Assembly: GCF_014207905.1 (NCBI RefSeq)
Contig: NZ_JACHLB010000003.1
Coordinates: 310,001-374,000 of the forward strand
Direction: 5' to 3'
DNA from: Flavobacterium notoginsengisoli
GTDB taxonomy: Bacteria > Bacteroidota > Bacteroidia > Flavobacteriales > Flavobacteriaceae
Length of the DNA: 64,000 nt
How positions within the stretch are numbered: the stretch's first letter is position 1; each line of letters opens with the position of its first letter. Both the position numbers and the translations under genes were made by a program. Below are positions 8,821-17,091 of this stretch, piece by piece. The notes under the pieces were generated by a model, which saw only the letters and a list, made by a program, of their open reading frames with translations, had not been told where the DNA came from and did no database searches.

Positions 8821-8914
8821 ATTGTAAATGAAACATTACACCCGATTGAGTAAAATAAAGCCGGCTGTGAGGAATGGCTAGCTAAATTTTTCAAGCGTAA
8901 TGTTCAATTACAAT
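8821..8914 (-). repeat. Imperfect inverted repeat in the uxaB leader region
   Basis: ATTGTAAATGAAACATTAC (8821-8839) pairs with GTAATGTTCAATTACAAT (8897-8914) with one mismatch and one bulge across a 57-base spacer. The spacer holds AGCCGGCT, a further palindrome. The element fills most of the gap between kdgA and uxaB and could fold in the transcript as a leader or attenuator, or be a degenerate mobile repeat. I find no match to the LacI operator here. Confidence 0.5.
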
Positions 8915-8973
8915 CTCTAAAAATCTAAAAAAAACTTATAAAATAAGGAGTTTGGCATGATTACCCCTTAATC

Positions 8974-9642
8974 TTATTTTCTAATATCTTTTATAATGTC
9001 AAGAACTTGTTTCACTTTTGCAGATAGACCATCAAAATCCTTATTTCCTAATATATCTTTTGAAATCAATTGCGAACCTAAACCAACACAAGTTGCTCCA
9101 GCATTCAACCATGAACTTAAACTTTCTTTTGTTGGATAAACTCCGCCCGTAGGCATAATGTTTGTCCACGGACATGGGCCTTTTATTGCTTTGATAAATT
9201 CTGGTCCATAAGTATCGGCTGGAAATAATTTTACGATTTCACATCCCAATTCTTCTGCTCTTGCAATCTCTGTCAAAGTACCGCAGCCTGGCGACCAAAG
9301 CACTTTTCTGCGATTACAAGCTATAGCTATATCTTCTCTAAAAACTGGAGTAACAATGAAATTCGCTCCTAAACTCATGTACAATGAAGCAGAAGCCGCA
9401 TCTGTGATAGAACCCACTCCTAAAATCATTCCTGGAAGTTCTGCTAAAGCATATTTGTTTAAAGCTCCAAAAACTTCATGTGCAAAATCGCCCCTGCTCG
9501 TAAATTCCATTAATCTGGAACCTCCATCGTAACACGCTTTTAAAACTTTTTTACTTAACTCAATATCAGAATGAAAAAACAACGGAACCATACCATTTTC
9601 TTTCATCTGCTGTGCAACCTCAATTCTTGAATATTTTGCCAT
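8974..9642 (-). CDS. kdgA: 2-keto-3-deoxy-6-phosphogluconate aldolase
   Basis: The 222-residue protein is a class I aldolase of the KDPG/KHG family that splits KDPG into pyruvate and glyceraldehyde 3-phosphate. The Schiff-base lysine is Lys138 in the VKLFPAD motif, the catalytic glutamate is Glu46 (LMEFTSR), and the phosphate-binding segment is MPTGGV (163-168). It lies 13 bases after kdgK, the kinase that makes its substrate, which fixes the pathway role. Usual length for the family is about 210-220 residues. The same enzyme is called Eda in other bacteria. Confidence 0.93.
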   Translation of the reverse strand: MAKYSRIEVAQQMKENGMVPLFFHSDIELSKKVLKACYDGGSRLMEFTSRGDFAHEVFGALNKYALAELPGMILGVGSITDAASASLYMSLGANFIVTPVFREDIAIACNRRKVLWSPGCGTLTEIARAEELGCEIVKLFPADTYGPEFIKAIKGPCPWTNIMPTGGVYPTKESLSSWLNAGATCVGLGSQLISKDILGNKDFDGLSAKVKQVLDIIKDIRK

Positions 9643-9655
9643 TTTTTATTTAAAA

Positions 9656-10678
9656 TTATCTTGATACCAATGCAGAACCATCGCCATCAATCATATTTTC
9701 AACTTCTTTTAAAGTAACCAAGTTGTAATCTCCTGCAATGGTATGCTTTAAACAACAAGCCGCAACTGCAAAATCTAAAGCTCTTTGGTTATTATTTTGA
9801 TATTCTAATAGTCCATAAATTAATCCGCCCATAAATGCATCTCCGCTTCCTACACGATCAACAACTGGAGTAACTTCTTTTACTTTTGCGCTATAAATTG
9901 CTTTTCCGTCAAACAAAATTCCGCCGATTCTTTGGTGAGAAGCACTTACAGAATAACGCAAAGTTGTAGCGGCAACCTGAAGATTCGGAATCAATTCGAA
10001 CAACTTTGTATATACAGCTGGAAGCGATTTTTCATCTTGATAATTCGGATTTACTTTCGGAATTCCTAACATAAAATACGCTGTGTCAATATCTCCCAAA
10101 ATAACATTACTGTATTTTAGCATTTCTGGCATTACTTCGCTTGGCGTTTTGCCATATTGCCAAAGCTTTGATCTATAATTTAAATCACAAGAAATTTTAA
10201 TTCCTTTTTTGTGAGCGACTTTTATTGCTTCTAAACAGGCTTCTGCTGCTGTTTGGGAAATAGCTGGAGTAATACCGCTCCAGTGAAACCATTCTGCTCC
10301 TTCTAAAACTTTATCCCAATCAACTTGTCCTTTTTCTATAGTAGACATCGCGCTGTGTGCACGATCGTAAACCACATTACTTCCGCGTGTTCCTGCTCCG
10401 GTTTCCAGAAAATAGATTCCCAAACGTTCTCCTCCATAAACAATGTTTTTAGACTCGACATTCATTTTTCTGATTTCTTTCAAGGCAGAAAAACCAATTT
10501 CATTTTCAGGTAATCTTGTAACAAATTCAGCATTTATACCATAATTTGCTAAAGAAACACATACGTTAAATTCTCCACCCCCGTACGTAGCACCAAATGC
10601 TGTAGATTGCGAAAAACGTAAATGTCTTTCTGTCGATAAACGCAGCATGATTTCTCCAAATGCAACTACTCTACTCAT
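9656..10678 (-). CDS. kdgK: 2-keto-3-deoxygluconate kinase
   Basis: The 340-residue PfkB-family kinase phosphorylates 2-keto-3-deoxygluconate, the product of both the KduD and UxaA branches. The N-terminal PfkB signature appears as FGATYGGGEFNVCVSLA (28-44). The C-terminal signature DRVGSGDAFMGGL has the catalytic base at Asp280. Spacing to its neighbours is 13 bases on each side (uxaC upstream, kdgA downstream), so it is in the middle of one operon. Other PfkB sugar kinases are possible from sequence, but context makes KDG the likely substrate. Confidence 0.92.
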   Translation of the reverse strand: MSRVVAFGEIMLRLSTERHLRFSQSTAFGATYGGGEFNVCVSLANYGINAEFVTRLPENEIGFSALKEIRKMNVESKNIVYGGERLGIYFLETGAGTRGSNVVYDRAHSAMSTIEKGQVDWDKVLEGAEWFHWSGITPAISQTAAEACLEAIKVAHKKGIKISCDLNYRSKLWQYGKTPSEVMPEMLKYSNVILGDIDTAYFMLGIPKVNPNYQDEKSLPAVYTKLFELIPNLQVAATTLRYSVSASHQRIGGILFDGKAIYSAKVKEVTPVVDRVGSGDAFMGGLIYGLLEYQNNNQRALDFAVAACCLKHTIAGDYNLVTLKEVENMIDGDGSALVSR

Positions 10679-10691
10679 TGTAAATACTTAA

Positions 10692-12095
10692 TTAAAAGTT
10701 GAAATATTCTTTAGCGTTGTTATATGAAATATCAGAAACCAATTTTCCGATCCATTCCATATCGTTTGGAAGTTCTCCTCGTTTTATTTCGTCTCCTAAA
10801 AGATTACATAAAATACGTCTGAAATATTCATGTCTTGGGAATGATAAGAAACTTCTGGAATCTGTCAACATTCCAACAAAACAGCTAATTAATCCCATAT
10901 TTGAAAGAGCGTTTAACTGCTTCGTCATTCCATCTTTTTGATCTAAGAACCACCATCCTGAACCAAATTGTACTTTTCCACGAACGCTTCCGTCGTTAAA
11001 GTTTCCAATCATAGTTGCCATAACTTCATTATCAGCTGGATTTAGGTTATAGATAATCGTTTTACTCAATTTATCTTTACTATCTAAAGCATTTAAGAAA
11101 CCTGAAAGTTTTTGTGCTTGAGGATAATCCCCAATAGAATCCCATCCTGTATCCGGACCTAAGATTCTGTGCATACGAGCGTTGTTATTACGCAAAGCCC
11201 CTAAGTGAAACTGCTGTACCCATCCAAATTCATGATACGTTTCGCATAGGAAAATTAAAACAGCACTTTGGAATTTTAAAGCTTCTTCTGGTGTTATAAT
11301 TCTGTTTTCTCTTTTCTTTTTGAAAGTTGCAGCAATCTCAGATTCAGTAAATTCTTCAAAATAAATTTGATCTAAACCGTGATCGCTTAATTTACATCCG
11401 TTTGCATTAAAGAATTCAATTCTGTTTCTTAACGCAGCTTGCAAATCAGCAAAAGTGTTAATTGCAATACCGGATACATCCCCTAATGTGTCCAGATATG
11501 CATTATAACCATCATTAGCAATTAAGATGGCTTTATCAGGTCTGAAAGCCGTACTCATTTTAATTCCAGTTGAATTATTTGCGAATTTCTTGTGATATTC
11601 TAAACTATCAATTGGATCTTCTGTAGTACAAACTAATTCAGCGTTTACTTTTTTAAGAAGGTTTTGCGTGCTGTACGCCTGAGAATTAATTTTCTCTGAA
11701 GTTTCGATGTAAATTTTCTCAGCCGATTTTTCATTCAATAAATCATAAATATCAAAATAGCGTGCTAACTCTAAATGTGTCCAGTGGTACAAAGGATTAC
11801 GCATTGTGTACGGAACAGTTTTTGCCCAGTTTAAGAATTTATCTTTATCTGAACCATTTCCTGTTACAAACTGCTCGTTGATTCCTAACGTACGCATTGC
11901 ACGCCATTTGTAATGATCGCCGTTGATCCATACATTCGTAATGTTATCAAAAATCTTGTCCTCAGCAATAAACTGCGGATTTAAGTGATTGTGGTAATCA
12001 ATAATTGGCTGATTTTTAGAGTAATTGTGATACAACTCTTCAGCGTATTTATTTTCTAATAAAAAATTGTCGTGTATGAATGTATTTGCGCTCAT
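10692..12095 (-). CDS. uxaC: Glucuronate/galacturonate isomerase
   Basis: UxaC interconverts D-galacturonate and D-tagaturonate (and glucuronate and fructuronate). The 467-residue protein matches the family length and the amidohydrolase-like fold. The N-terminal motif PIIDYHNHLNP carries the HxH metal-binding pair. Other conserved stretches are IYNLNPADN, GKVQFGSGWWFLDQKDGM, and a C-terminal LTDSRSFLSFPRHEYFRRILC. It is 24 bases downstream of kduD and 13 upstream of kdgK. It feeds tagaturonate to UxaB. Confidence 0.96.
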   Translation of the reverse strand: MSANTFIHDNFLLENKYAEELYHNYSKNQPIIDYHNHLNPQFIAEDKIFDNITNVWINGDHYKWRAMRTLGINEQFVTGNGSDKDKFLNWAKTVPYTMRNPLYHWTHLELARYFDIYDLLNEKSAEKIYIETSEKINSQAYSTQNLLKKVNAELVCTTEDPIDSLEYHKKFANNSTGIKMSTAFRPDKAILIANDGYNAYLDTLGDVSGIAINTFADLQAALRNRIEFFNANGCKLSDHGLDQIYFEEFTESEIAATFKKKRENRIITPEEALKFQSAVLIFLCETYHEFGWVQQFHLGALRNNNARMHRILGPDTGWDSIGDYPQAQKLSGFLNALDSKDKLSKTIIYNLNPADNEVMATMIGNFNDGSVRGKVQFGSGWWFLDQKDGMTKQLNALSNMGLISCFVGMLTDSRSFLSFPRHEYFRRILCNLLGDEIKRGELPNDMEWIGKLVSDISYNNAKEYFNF

Positions 12096-12119
12096 GTCTT
12101 TTTAAATATAATTTGAGAA

Positions 12120-12911
12120 TTATTCTTCGTTTGAAGGTTTTCCAATAGTAGCAAGAATTCCACCGTCAACATATAAAATGTGACCGTTTACGAAATCACT
12201 TGCTTTGGATGATAAAAATATTGCTGCTCCTGCTAAATCGCTTGGATCTCCCCATTTTGCAGCTGGAGTTCTGCTAATGATAAAGTCATTAAAAGGATGT
12301 CCGTCTACTCTAATTGGTTTGGTTTGTTCTGTTGCAAAATAACCTGGTCCGATTCCGTTAATCTGAACATTGTATTTTGCCCATTCTGTTGCCATATTTT
12401 TAGTCAGCATTTTTAAACCTCCTTTAGCAGCAGCGTATGCAGAAACTGTATTTCTTCCTAATTCACTCATCATAGAGCAAATGTTGATTATTTTTCCTTG
12501 TCTTCTTTCGATCATTCCTTTTGCAACATGTTTAGAAACGATAAACGGACTTACTAAATCAATATCAACCACTTCTCTGAAATCTGAAACTTCCATATCC
12601 AGAAGCGGAATTCTTTTAATAATTCCAGCGTTGTTGATCAAAATATCGATTGGTCCAACTTCACTTTCAATTTTAGCAACAGCTTCTTTTACTTGTTGTT
12701 CTTCAGTCACATTAAATTTATAACCAACTGCATTGATTCCTTCGCTTTTTAACTCAGCTACAGCATTATCAATTTTTTCTTGAGAAGAATTTCCGTTTAC
12801 CACAATTGTTGCTCCGGCTTGTCCTAATCCTTTCGCCATTGCCATTCCCAGTCCGTGTGTACTTCCTGTAATAAGGGCAACTTTTCCTTTTATGTCAAAT
12901 AAGTTTGTCAT
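12120..12911 (-). CDS. kduD: 2-keto-3-deoxygluconate-forming dehydrogenase (2,5-diketo-3-deoxygluconate reductase)
   Basis: KduD reduces 2,5-diketo-3-deoxygluconate to 2-keto-3-deoxygluconate with NAD(P)H. The 263-residue protein is a classical short-chain dehydrogenase. It has the nucleotide motif TGSTHGLG (15-22), NNAG (93-96), and the catalytic Ser146, Tyr159 and Lys163 (YAAAK). It starts 4 bases after kduI, which makes the substrate. A gluconate 5-dehydrogenase is the main alternative on sequence alone; the KduI partner argues against it. Confidence 0.9.
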   Translation of the reverse strand: MTNLFDIKGKVALITGSTHGLGMAMAKGLGQAGATIVVNGNSSQEKIDNAVAELKSEGINAVGYKFNVTEEQQVKEAVAKIESEVGPIDILINNAGIIKRIPLLDMEVSDFREVVDIDLVSPFIVSKHVAKGMIERRQGKIINICSMMSELGRNTVSAYAAAKGGLKMLTKNMATEWAKYNVQINGIGPGYFATEQTKPIRVDGHPFNDFIISRTPAAKWGDPSDLAGAAIFLSSKASDFVNGHILYVDGGILATIGKPSNEE

Positions 12912-12915
12912 TTTC

Positions 12916-13755
12916 TTATCTTAAATCTGTGATTTTACAAACATCCATATCTCCGTAATCTAGGTTTTCACCTGCCATTCCCCAGATAAAAGTATAATTA
13001 CTAGTTCCTGAACCAGAGTGAATTGACCAAGGCGGAGAAATTACTGCTTGGTGATTGTTCATCCAGATATGTCTCGTTTCTTGAGGTTGTCCCATGAAGT
13101 GACAAACTGCTTGATTTTCTGGAATGTCCAAATAAAAATAAACTTCCATTCTACGATCGTGAACGTGAGCTGGCATAGTATTCCAAACACTTCCTGGCTT
13201 CAATTCTGTCATTCCCATTTGCAATTGGCAAGTTGTTACCACGCTTCCAATAATCATTTGGTTAACCGTACGATGATTTGCCGTTTCCATTGTTCCTAAT
13301 TGTAATTTATTAGCTTCTGCTAAACTTACTTTCTTAGTTGGATACGTTGTGTGTGCTGGCGCAGAATTTAAATAAAATTTAGCTGGATTATTTTTATCAT
13401 CACTTTTAAAAACAACATCTTTATTTCCTGCTCCGATATACAAAGCATCTTTAAAACCTAATTCATAAGTTGTTCCTTCAACTACAACAGAACCACTTCC
13501 TCCTACATTAATAATTCCAAGCTCTCTTCTTTCTAAAAAATAAGGCGCTTTTAAAGGATCGATTGTTTCAAGTGGCAAATCTCCTTTTACAGGAACTGCA
13601 GAACCTGCAATATATCTATCATAGTGAGAATAAACCAACACCACTTCATCCTCCTGCATTAAGTCATCAATTAAGAATTCTTCTCTCAATTGTTGCGTGT
13701 CATATTTTTTTACTGCTTCTGGACTTGACGCGTATCTTGAACTATATTTTGTCAT
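12916..13755 (-). CDS. kduI: 5-keto-4-deoxyuronate isomerase
   Basis: KduI is a zinc cupin isomerase that converts 5-keto-4-deoxyuronate, formed spontaneously from the unsaturated galacturonate released by GH105, to 2,5-diketo-3-deoxygluconate. The 279-residue protein keeps the metal ligands His197, His199, Glu204 (PAHVHDRRMEVYF) and His246 (SIHSGSG), at the positions expected from the E. coli enzyme shifted by one. It is the first gene of the kduI-kduD-uxaC-kdgK-kdgA run and has its own promoter and operator just upstream. Confidence 0.96.
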   Translation of the reverse strand: MTKYSSRYASSPEAVKKYDTQQLREEFLIDDLMQEDEVVLVYSHYDRYIAGSAVPVKGDLPLETIDPLKAPYFLERRELGIINVGGSGSVVVEGTTYELGFKDALYIGAGNKDVVFKSDDKNNPAKFYLNSAPAHTTYPTKKVSLAEANKLQLGTMETANHRTVNQMIIGSVVTTCQLQMGMTELKPGSVWNTMPAHVHDRRMEVYFYLDIPENQAVCHFMGQPQETRHIWMNNHQAVISPPWSIHSGSGTSNYTFIWGMAGENLDYGDMDVCKITDLR

Positions 13756-13768
13756 AATTTTAAATTAA

Positions 13769-13782
13769 TGTAATCGATTGCA
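13769..13782. promoter_or_regulatory. Operator for the LacI-family regulator, kduI unit
   Basis: TGTAATCGATTGCA matches the 14-bp palindrome with one change from perfect symmetry. It abuts the -7 element of the kduI promoter, covering the expected transcription start. On the minus strand the 20 bases TTTGTGCAATCGATTACATT are identical to those at the exuT promoter. Confidence 0.75.
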
Positions 13783-13812
13783 CAAAATTATATTTTTATA
13801 TTTAAATAGCAT
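13783..13812 (-). promoter_or_regulatory. Promoter of the kduI operon
   Basis: On the minus strand the -7 element is TAATTTTG (13783-13790), a perfect TAnnTTTG. The -33 position at a 19-base spacer reads ATG, two of three matches to TTG. Confidence 0.5.
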
Positions 13813-13853
13813 AATTGAAACGAAAAAAATATTTCAATTGCCTGTACTTTTCT

Positions 13854-15170
13854 TTATAATTCGACTTTTTTCATTCGCGGAACCAACAAATGCATTATCA
13901 GCCAAGCCAATAAATATGAGGCACCACAAATACAGAACATAATAAAATAACCCGTTTCTACTTTTCCTAATTTGGTGTAGTACACAAACATATTTTTTTG
14001 AACTAAAAGTGTCAACAAAATTCCTCCAAGAGCACCAAACATCCCTCCTAAACCTGTAACAGATGCAGTCGCTTTTTTAGGAAACATATCTGAAACTGTA
14101 GTAAAAATATTTGCACTCCACGCTTGATGTGCTGAAACTGCTAAACCAATAACCAAAATGGCAAACCAAATATTTATTGTCCCTAATTGCTGTGCAAATA
14201 AAACAGGCAGAACTGCTAAAGCATACAACAGCATACTCGTTTTTCTTGCTTTATAAGCTGGCCAATTTTTGTTTATTAATCTTAACGGAAGCCATCCACC
14301 GCCGATACTTCCAACACTTCCGATCATGTAAACCAATGCGCAAGGCCAGATAATTTCGGTTGCTGTCAGTTTATACTGTTTCATTAAGAAATCTGGCAAC
14401 CAGAATAGGTAAAACCACCAAACTGGATCTGTCAATAATTTTCCGATTGCAAAAGCCCAAGTTTGTCGAAAGGAAAGCAATTTAATCCATGAAACTTTTT
14501 CTTTCGATTCTGGCTCAACCTCTTCAATTTTATCAGAAGTAATATATTCTAATTCCGCTTGTGATAAACGTTTTTGTTTTTGAGGCACTTCATAAAATAG
14601 AAACCATAAAGCCAACCAAATAAAACCAACAATTCCTGTTATAATAAAAGCCCATTGCCAACCATATTTTTCTGCAATATGAGGAACAGTTAACGGAACT
14701 ATAATTGCTCCAATATTACTACCCGAATTAAATATTCCAGTTGCTAATGCTCTTTCTTTTTGCGGAAACCATTCGGCGGTAGCTTTTATTGCTGCTGGAA
14801 AATTTCCTGCTTCTGTAACTCCCAAAAATACACGAGCAATTAAAAAACCTCCAGTTCCAGTTGCTAATGCATGCCCGATTGCCGCTAAACTCCATAATCC
14901 AGTTGCAATAGCGTAGCCTAATTTGGTTCCTAACTTATCAATAATTCCACCTGCAACCAGCATTCCTAATGCATAGGCAATTTTAAATGCCAATTCAATA
15001 TTCGAATAATCTATAACTTCCTGTTCGGGAGTCCAATGAAAAGCTTCTGCCAAAAAAGGCCGAAGGTAACTTATTACATTTCTATCCAGATAATTGACAG
15101 TTGTAGCAAAAAAAACTAAACTGCAAATAGTCCAACGGTATTTTCCTATTGCTGCATTAGCTTGATTCAT
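13854..15170 (-). CDS. ExuT-like hexuronate MFS transporter, short paralogue
   Basis: This 438-residue major-facilitator protein of the anion:cation symporter (ACS) family has about 12 hydrophobic segments. The opening YRWTICSLVFFATTVNYLDR and the stretch LGVTEAGNFPAAIKATAEWFP are hallmarks of ExuT/GudP-type carriers for hexuronates. It shares a clear pattern of identity with the next gene upstream, 47 bases away, and lacks that paralogue's insertion of about 25 residues between the second and fourth hydrophobic segments. The pair probably imports galacturonate and unsaturated or 5-keto uronates; how they divide substrates is not visible. It ends 85 bases before the kduI operator. Confidence 0.88.
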   Translation of the reverse strand: MNQANAAIGKYRWTICSLVFFATTVNYLDRNVISYLRPFLAEAFHWTPEQEVIDYSNIELAFKIAYALGMLVAGGIIDKLGTKLGYAIATGLWSLAAIGHALATGTGGFLIARVFLGVTEAGNFPAAIKATAEWFPQKERALATGIFNSGSNIGAIIVPLTVPHIAEKYGWQWAFIITGIVGFIWLALWFLFYEVPQKQKRLSQAELEYITSDKIEEVEPESKEKVSWIKLLSFRQTWAFAIGKLLTDPVWWFYLFWLPDFLMKQYKLTATEIIWPCALVYMIGSVGSIGGGWLPLRLINKNWPAYKARKTSMLLYALAVLPVLFAQQLGTINIWFAILVIGLAVSAHQAWSANIFTTVSDMFPKKATASVTGLGGMFGALGGILLTLLVQKNMFVYYTKLGKVETGYFIMFCICGASYLLAWLIMHLLVPRMKKVEL

Positions 15171-15217
15171 AATTTATTTGGTGGTTTAGGTTGGTTAGTT
15201 AGTTTTTGAAAATCTTT

Positions 15218-16684
15218 TTATAGATCTGTAATCGGACTGTATTTTGGAACCAATGTTTTCATTACAATCCAACCTGTTAAGTAACAAACTGCACAGATTG
15301 AGAAAATGATAAAATATCCCGCTTCAATACCTTTAAATCCAAGAAAAACCATTTCTGTATCTTTCGCATAATCAAACAGAACCCCAGATCCTTTATTGAT
15401 TAACGTTGATCCAATTCCACCTGCTAAACCTCCAATTCCTGTAATAGTTGCAATTGCTTTTTTAGGAAACATATCTCCTACTGTAGTAAAAATATTTGCC
15501 GACCAAGATTGGTGAGCAGCTCCTGCAATTCCGATAATAATTACCGGAACCCAATAACTAATATACCCTAAAGGCTGTGCCACTAAAGCCAATAACGGAA
15601 AAAATGCAAAAATCAACATCGATCTCATTCTTCCCTCATATGGGTTCATGCCTTTTTTCTCAACAAAATAAGTTGGAAGCCAACCGCCAATAATTGATAA
15701 TAATGTAATTAAATAAAGTACAAATAAAGGCAATGCTGCTTCTGTAGAATCCATTCCGTAAACAGAACTTAAATAGGCTGGTGTCCAGAATAAGAAAAAC
15801 CACCAAACACCGTCTGTCATAAATTTACCAAATGCAAATGCCCAAGTTTGTTTGTATTTAAAACAATCTACTAAAGAAACTTTTCCTTTAGCTTCAGGTT
15901 TAAAGCCCATTTTACTATCTTCAATATCATCTTGCTGGATATAAGCTAATTCTTCTGCAGAAACTTTTGAATGTTTTTCTGGTTTATCGTACATAAACAT
16001 CCAAAATCCCATCCAAACAAATCCTAAAGCTCCGATGATGATAAATGACATTTCCCAACCAAAAGATTTCGCAATAAACGGAATTGTAATTGGCGCCGCT
16101 AAAGCCCCAACCGTTGCTCCTGCATTGAAAATACTAGTTGCAAACGCTCTATCTTTTTTAGGAAAATATTCTGCTGTGGTTTTAATTGCCGCTGGAAAGT
16201 TTCCTGCTTCTCCAACCGCCAAAACAAAACGAGCAAAAATAAATAAAGCAACACTTACATTGATTACCAATGCTGTATCGCTTATTGTACTAATAATTTC
16301 TTTTGAACCATGAAACCCAACAAACCAATCTCCTGTAATAATTCCTGAAGTTGCAATTCCGCAAAATGCGTGAAGACAAGCTCCAACTGACCAAATTCCG
16401 ATTGCCCAAAGAAATCCTTTTTTAGTATCAAGCCAGTCTACAAATCTTCCTGCAAACAATAATGAAACAGCGTAGAAAATAGAAAATAATGCTGTGATAT
16501 TTCCGTAATCGTTATTTGTCCAATGAAATTCTGGCGCAATAAAATCACTCCAGGTTAAAGAAAGCACTTGTCTGTCAAGATAATTAATTGTAGTTGCAAA
16601 AAACAATAAGGCACAAATACTCCAACGGTATTTTCCTGTTGTCTTAATGCTTTCATTTACTGCAACTGTTTCGGTTTGATTCAT
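15218..16684 (-). CDS. ExuT-like hexuronate MFS transporter, long paralogue
   Basis: The 488-residue protein is a second ACS-family carrier with the same signatures: YRWSICALLFFATTINYLDR near the N-terminus, and AVGEAGNFPAAIKTTAEYFP in the middle. Compared with its neighbour it has an insertion around residues 110-145 (CGIATSGIITGDWFVGFHGS and following) that also occurs in ExuT of other Bacteroidota as far as I recall. It is the first gene of the two-transporter unit and sits under the best consensus promoter in the locus. Substrate specificity between galacturonate and glucuronate is not resolvable here. Confidence 0.88.
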   Translation of the reverse strand: MNQTETVAVNESIKTTGKYRWSICALLFFATTINYLDRQVLSLTWSDFIAPEFHWTNNDYGNITALFSIFYAVSLLFAGRFVDWLDTKKGFLWAIGIWSVGACLHAFCGIATSGIITGDWFVGFHGSKEIISTISDTALVINVSVALFIFARFVLAVGEAGNFPAAIKTTAEYFPKKDRAFATSIFNAGATVGALAAPITIPFIAKSFGWEMSFIIIGALGFVWMGFWMFMYDKPEKHSKVSAEELAYIQQDDIEDSKMGFKPEAKGKVSLVDCFKYKQTWAFAFGKFMTDGVWWFFLFWTPAYLSSVYGMDSTEAALPLFVLYLITLLSIIGGWLPTYFVEKKGMNPYEGRMRSMLIFAFFPLLALVAQPLGYISYWVPVIIIGIAGAAHQSWSANIFTTVGDMFPKKAIATITGIGGLAGGIGSTLINKGSGVLFDYAKDTEMVFLGFKGIEAGYFIIFSICAVCYLTGWIVMKTLVPKYSPITDL

Positions 16685-16792
16685 AGTTAGTGGGTATTAT
16701 AGTTTTGTAATTTTTGGTAATCTTAATAAAACAATTGACTCCTGTTTAAAAATATTAAAAATCAACAAATTAACACCTTCAAACAGAAACAA

Positions 16793-16806
16793 TGTAATCG
16801 ATTGCA
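16793..16806. promoter_or_regulatory. Operator for the LacI-family regulator, exuT unit
   Basis: TGTAATCGATTGCA, identical to the kduI operator, again directly abuts the -7 element of a minus-strand promoter. The matching position relative to the promoter at three sites is the strongest sign that it is a true operator. Confidence 0.78.
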
Positions 16807-16836
16807 CAAATATAGTTTTTAATCTCTACAATCCAA
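16807..16836 (-). promoter_or_regulatory. Consensus promoter of the exuT pair
   Basis: On the minus strand TTG (16834-16836), a 19-base spacer and TATATTTG (16807-16814) match the Bacteroidota primary-sigma consensus exactly. Confidence 0.7.
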
Positions 16837-17091
16837 ATAAATTGTATAAAAAATTATTTTAACTATTTAAATTAATAGATTACATAAAAAAAAGAATACA
16901 AAATTACACATTAAACAATATATTTGTTAAAAGCTATGAGGTGAAATTCATCCTTTTTATGGGGCAAAATTGTACTGAAAAACATGGTTTTTATCTATTA
17001 TTTCTACTAATTTTAGATACTTATATCAATTGTTACATTTCCAGTTCTTCATCATAATAAAACATTGTAAAACAAATAATTAACTATCAAA
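16837..17091. other. Divergent intergenic region exuT / esterase, right part
   Basis: The full gap is 407 bases. The left part carries the exuT promoter and operator. The remainder is very AT-rich. TATATTTG at 16919-16926 on the plus strand could be a -7 element for the esterase gene, but no TTG stands at the proper distance, and the leader would be about 160 bases. I see nothing else definite. Confidence 0.3.

Noticed and set aside
8838..8851. CGATTG core in the kdgA-uxaB gap as a possible operator
   Set aside because: Only 8 of 14 positions match and no -7 element abuts it.
16871..16884. ATTAATAGATTACA, an 11 of 14 match to the LacI operator upstream of the TTG-start esterase
   Set aside because: The central CG is lost and the remaining match is all A/T, which is easily reached by chance in this AT-rich gap.
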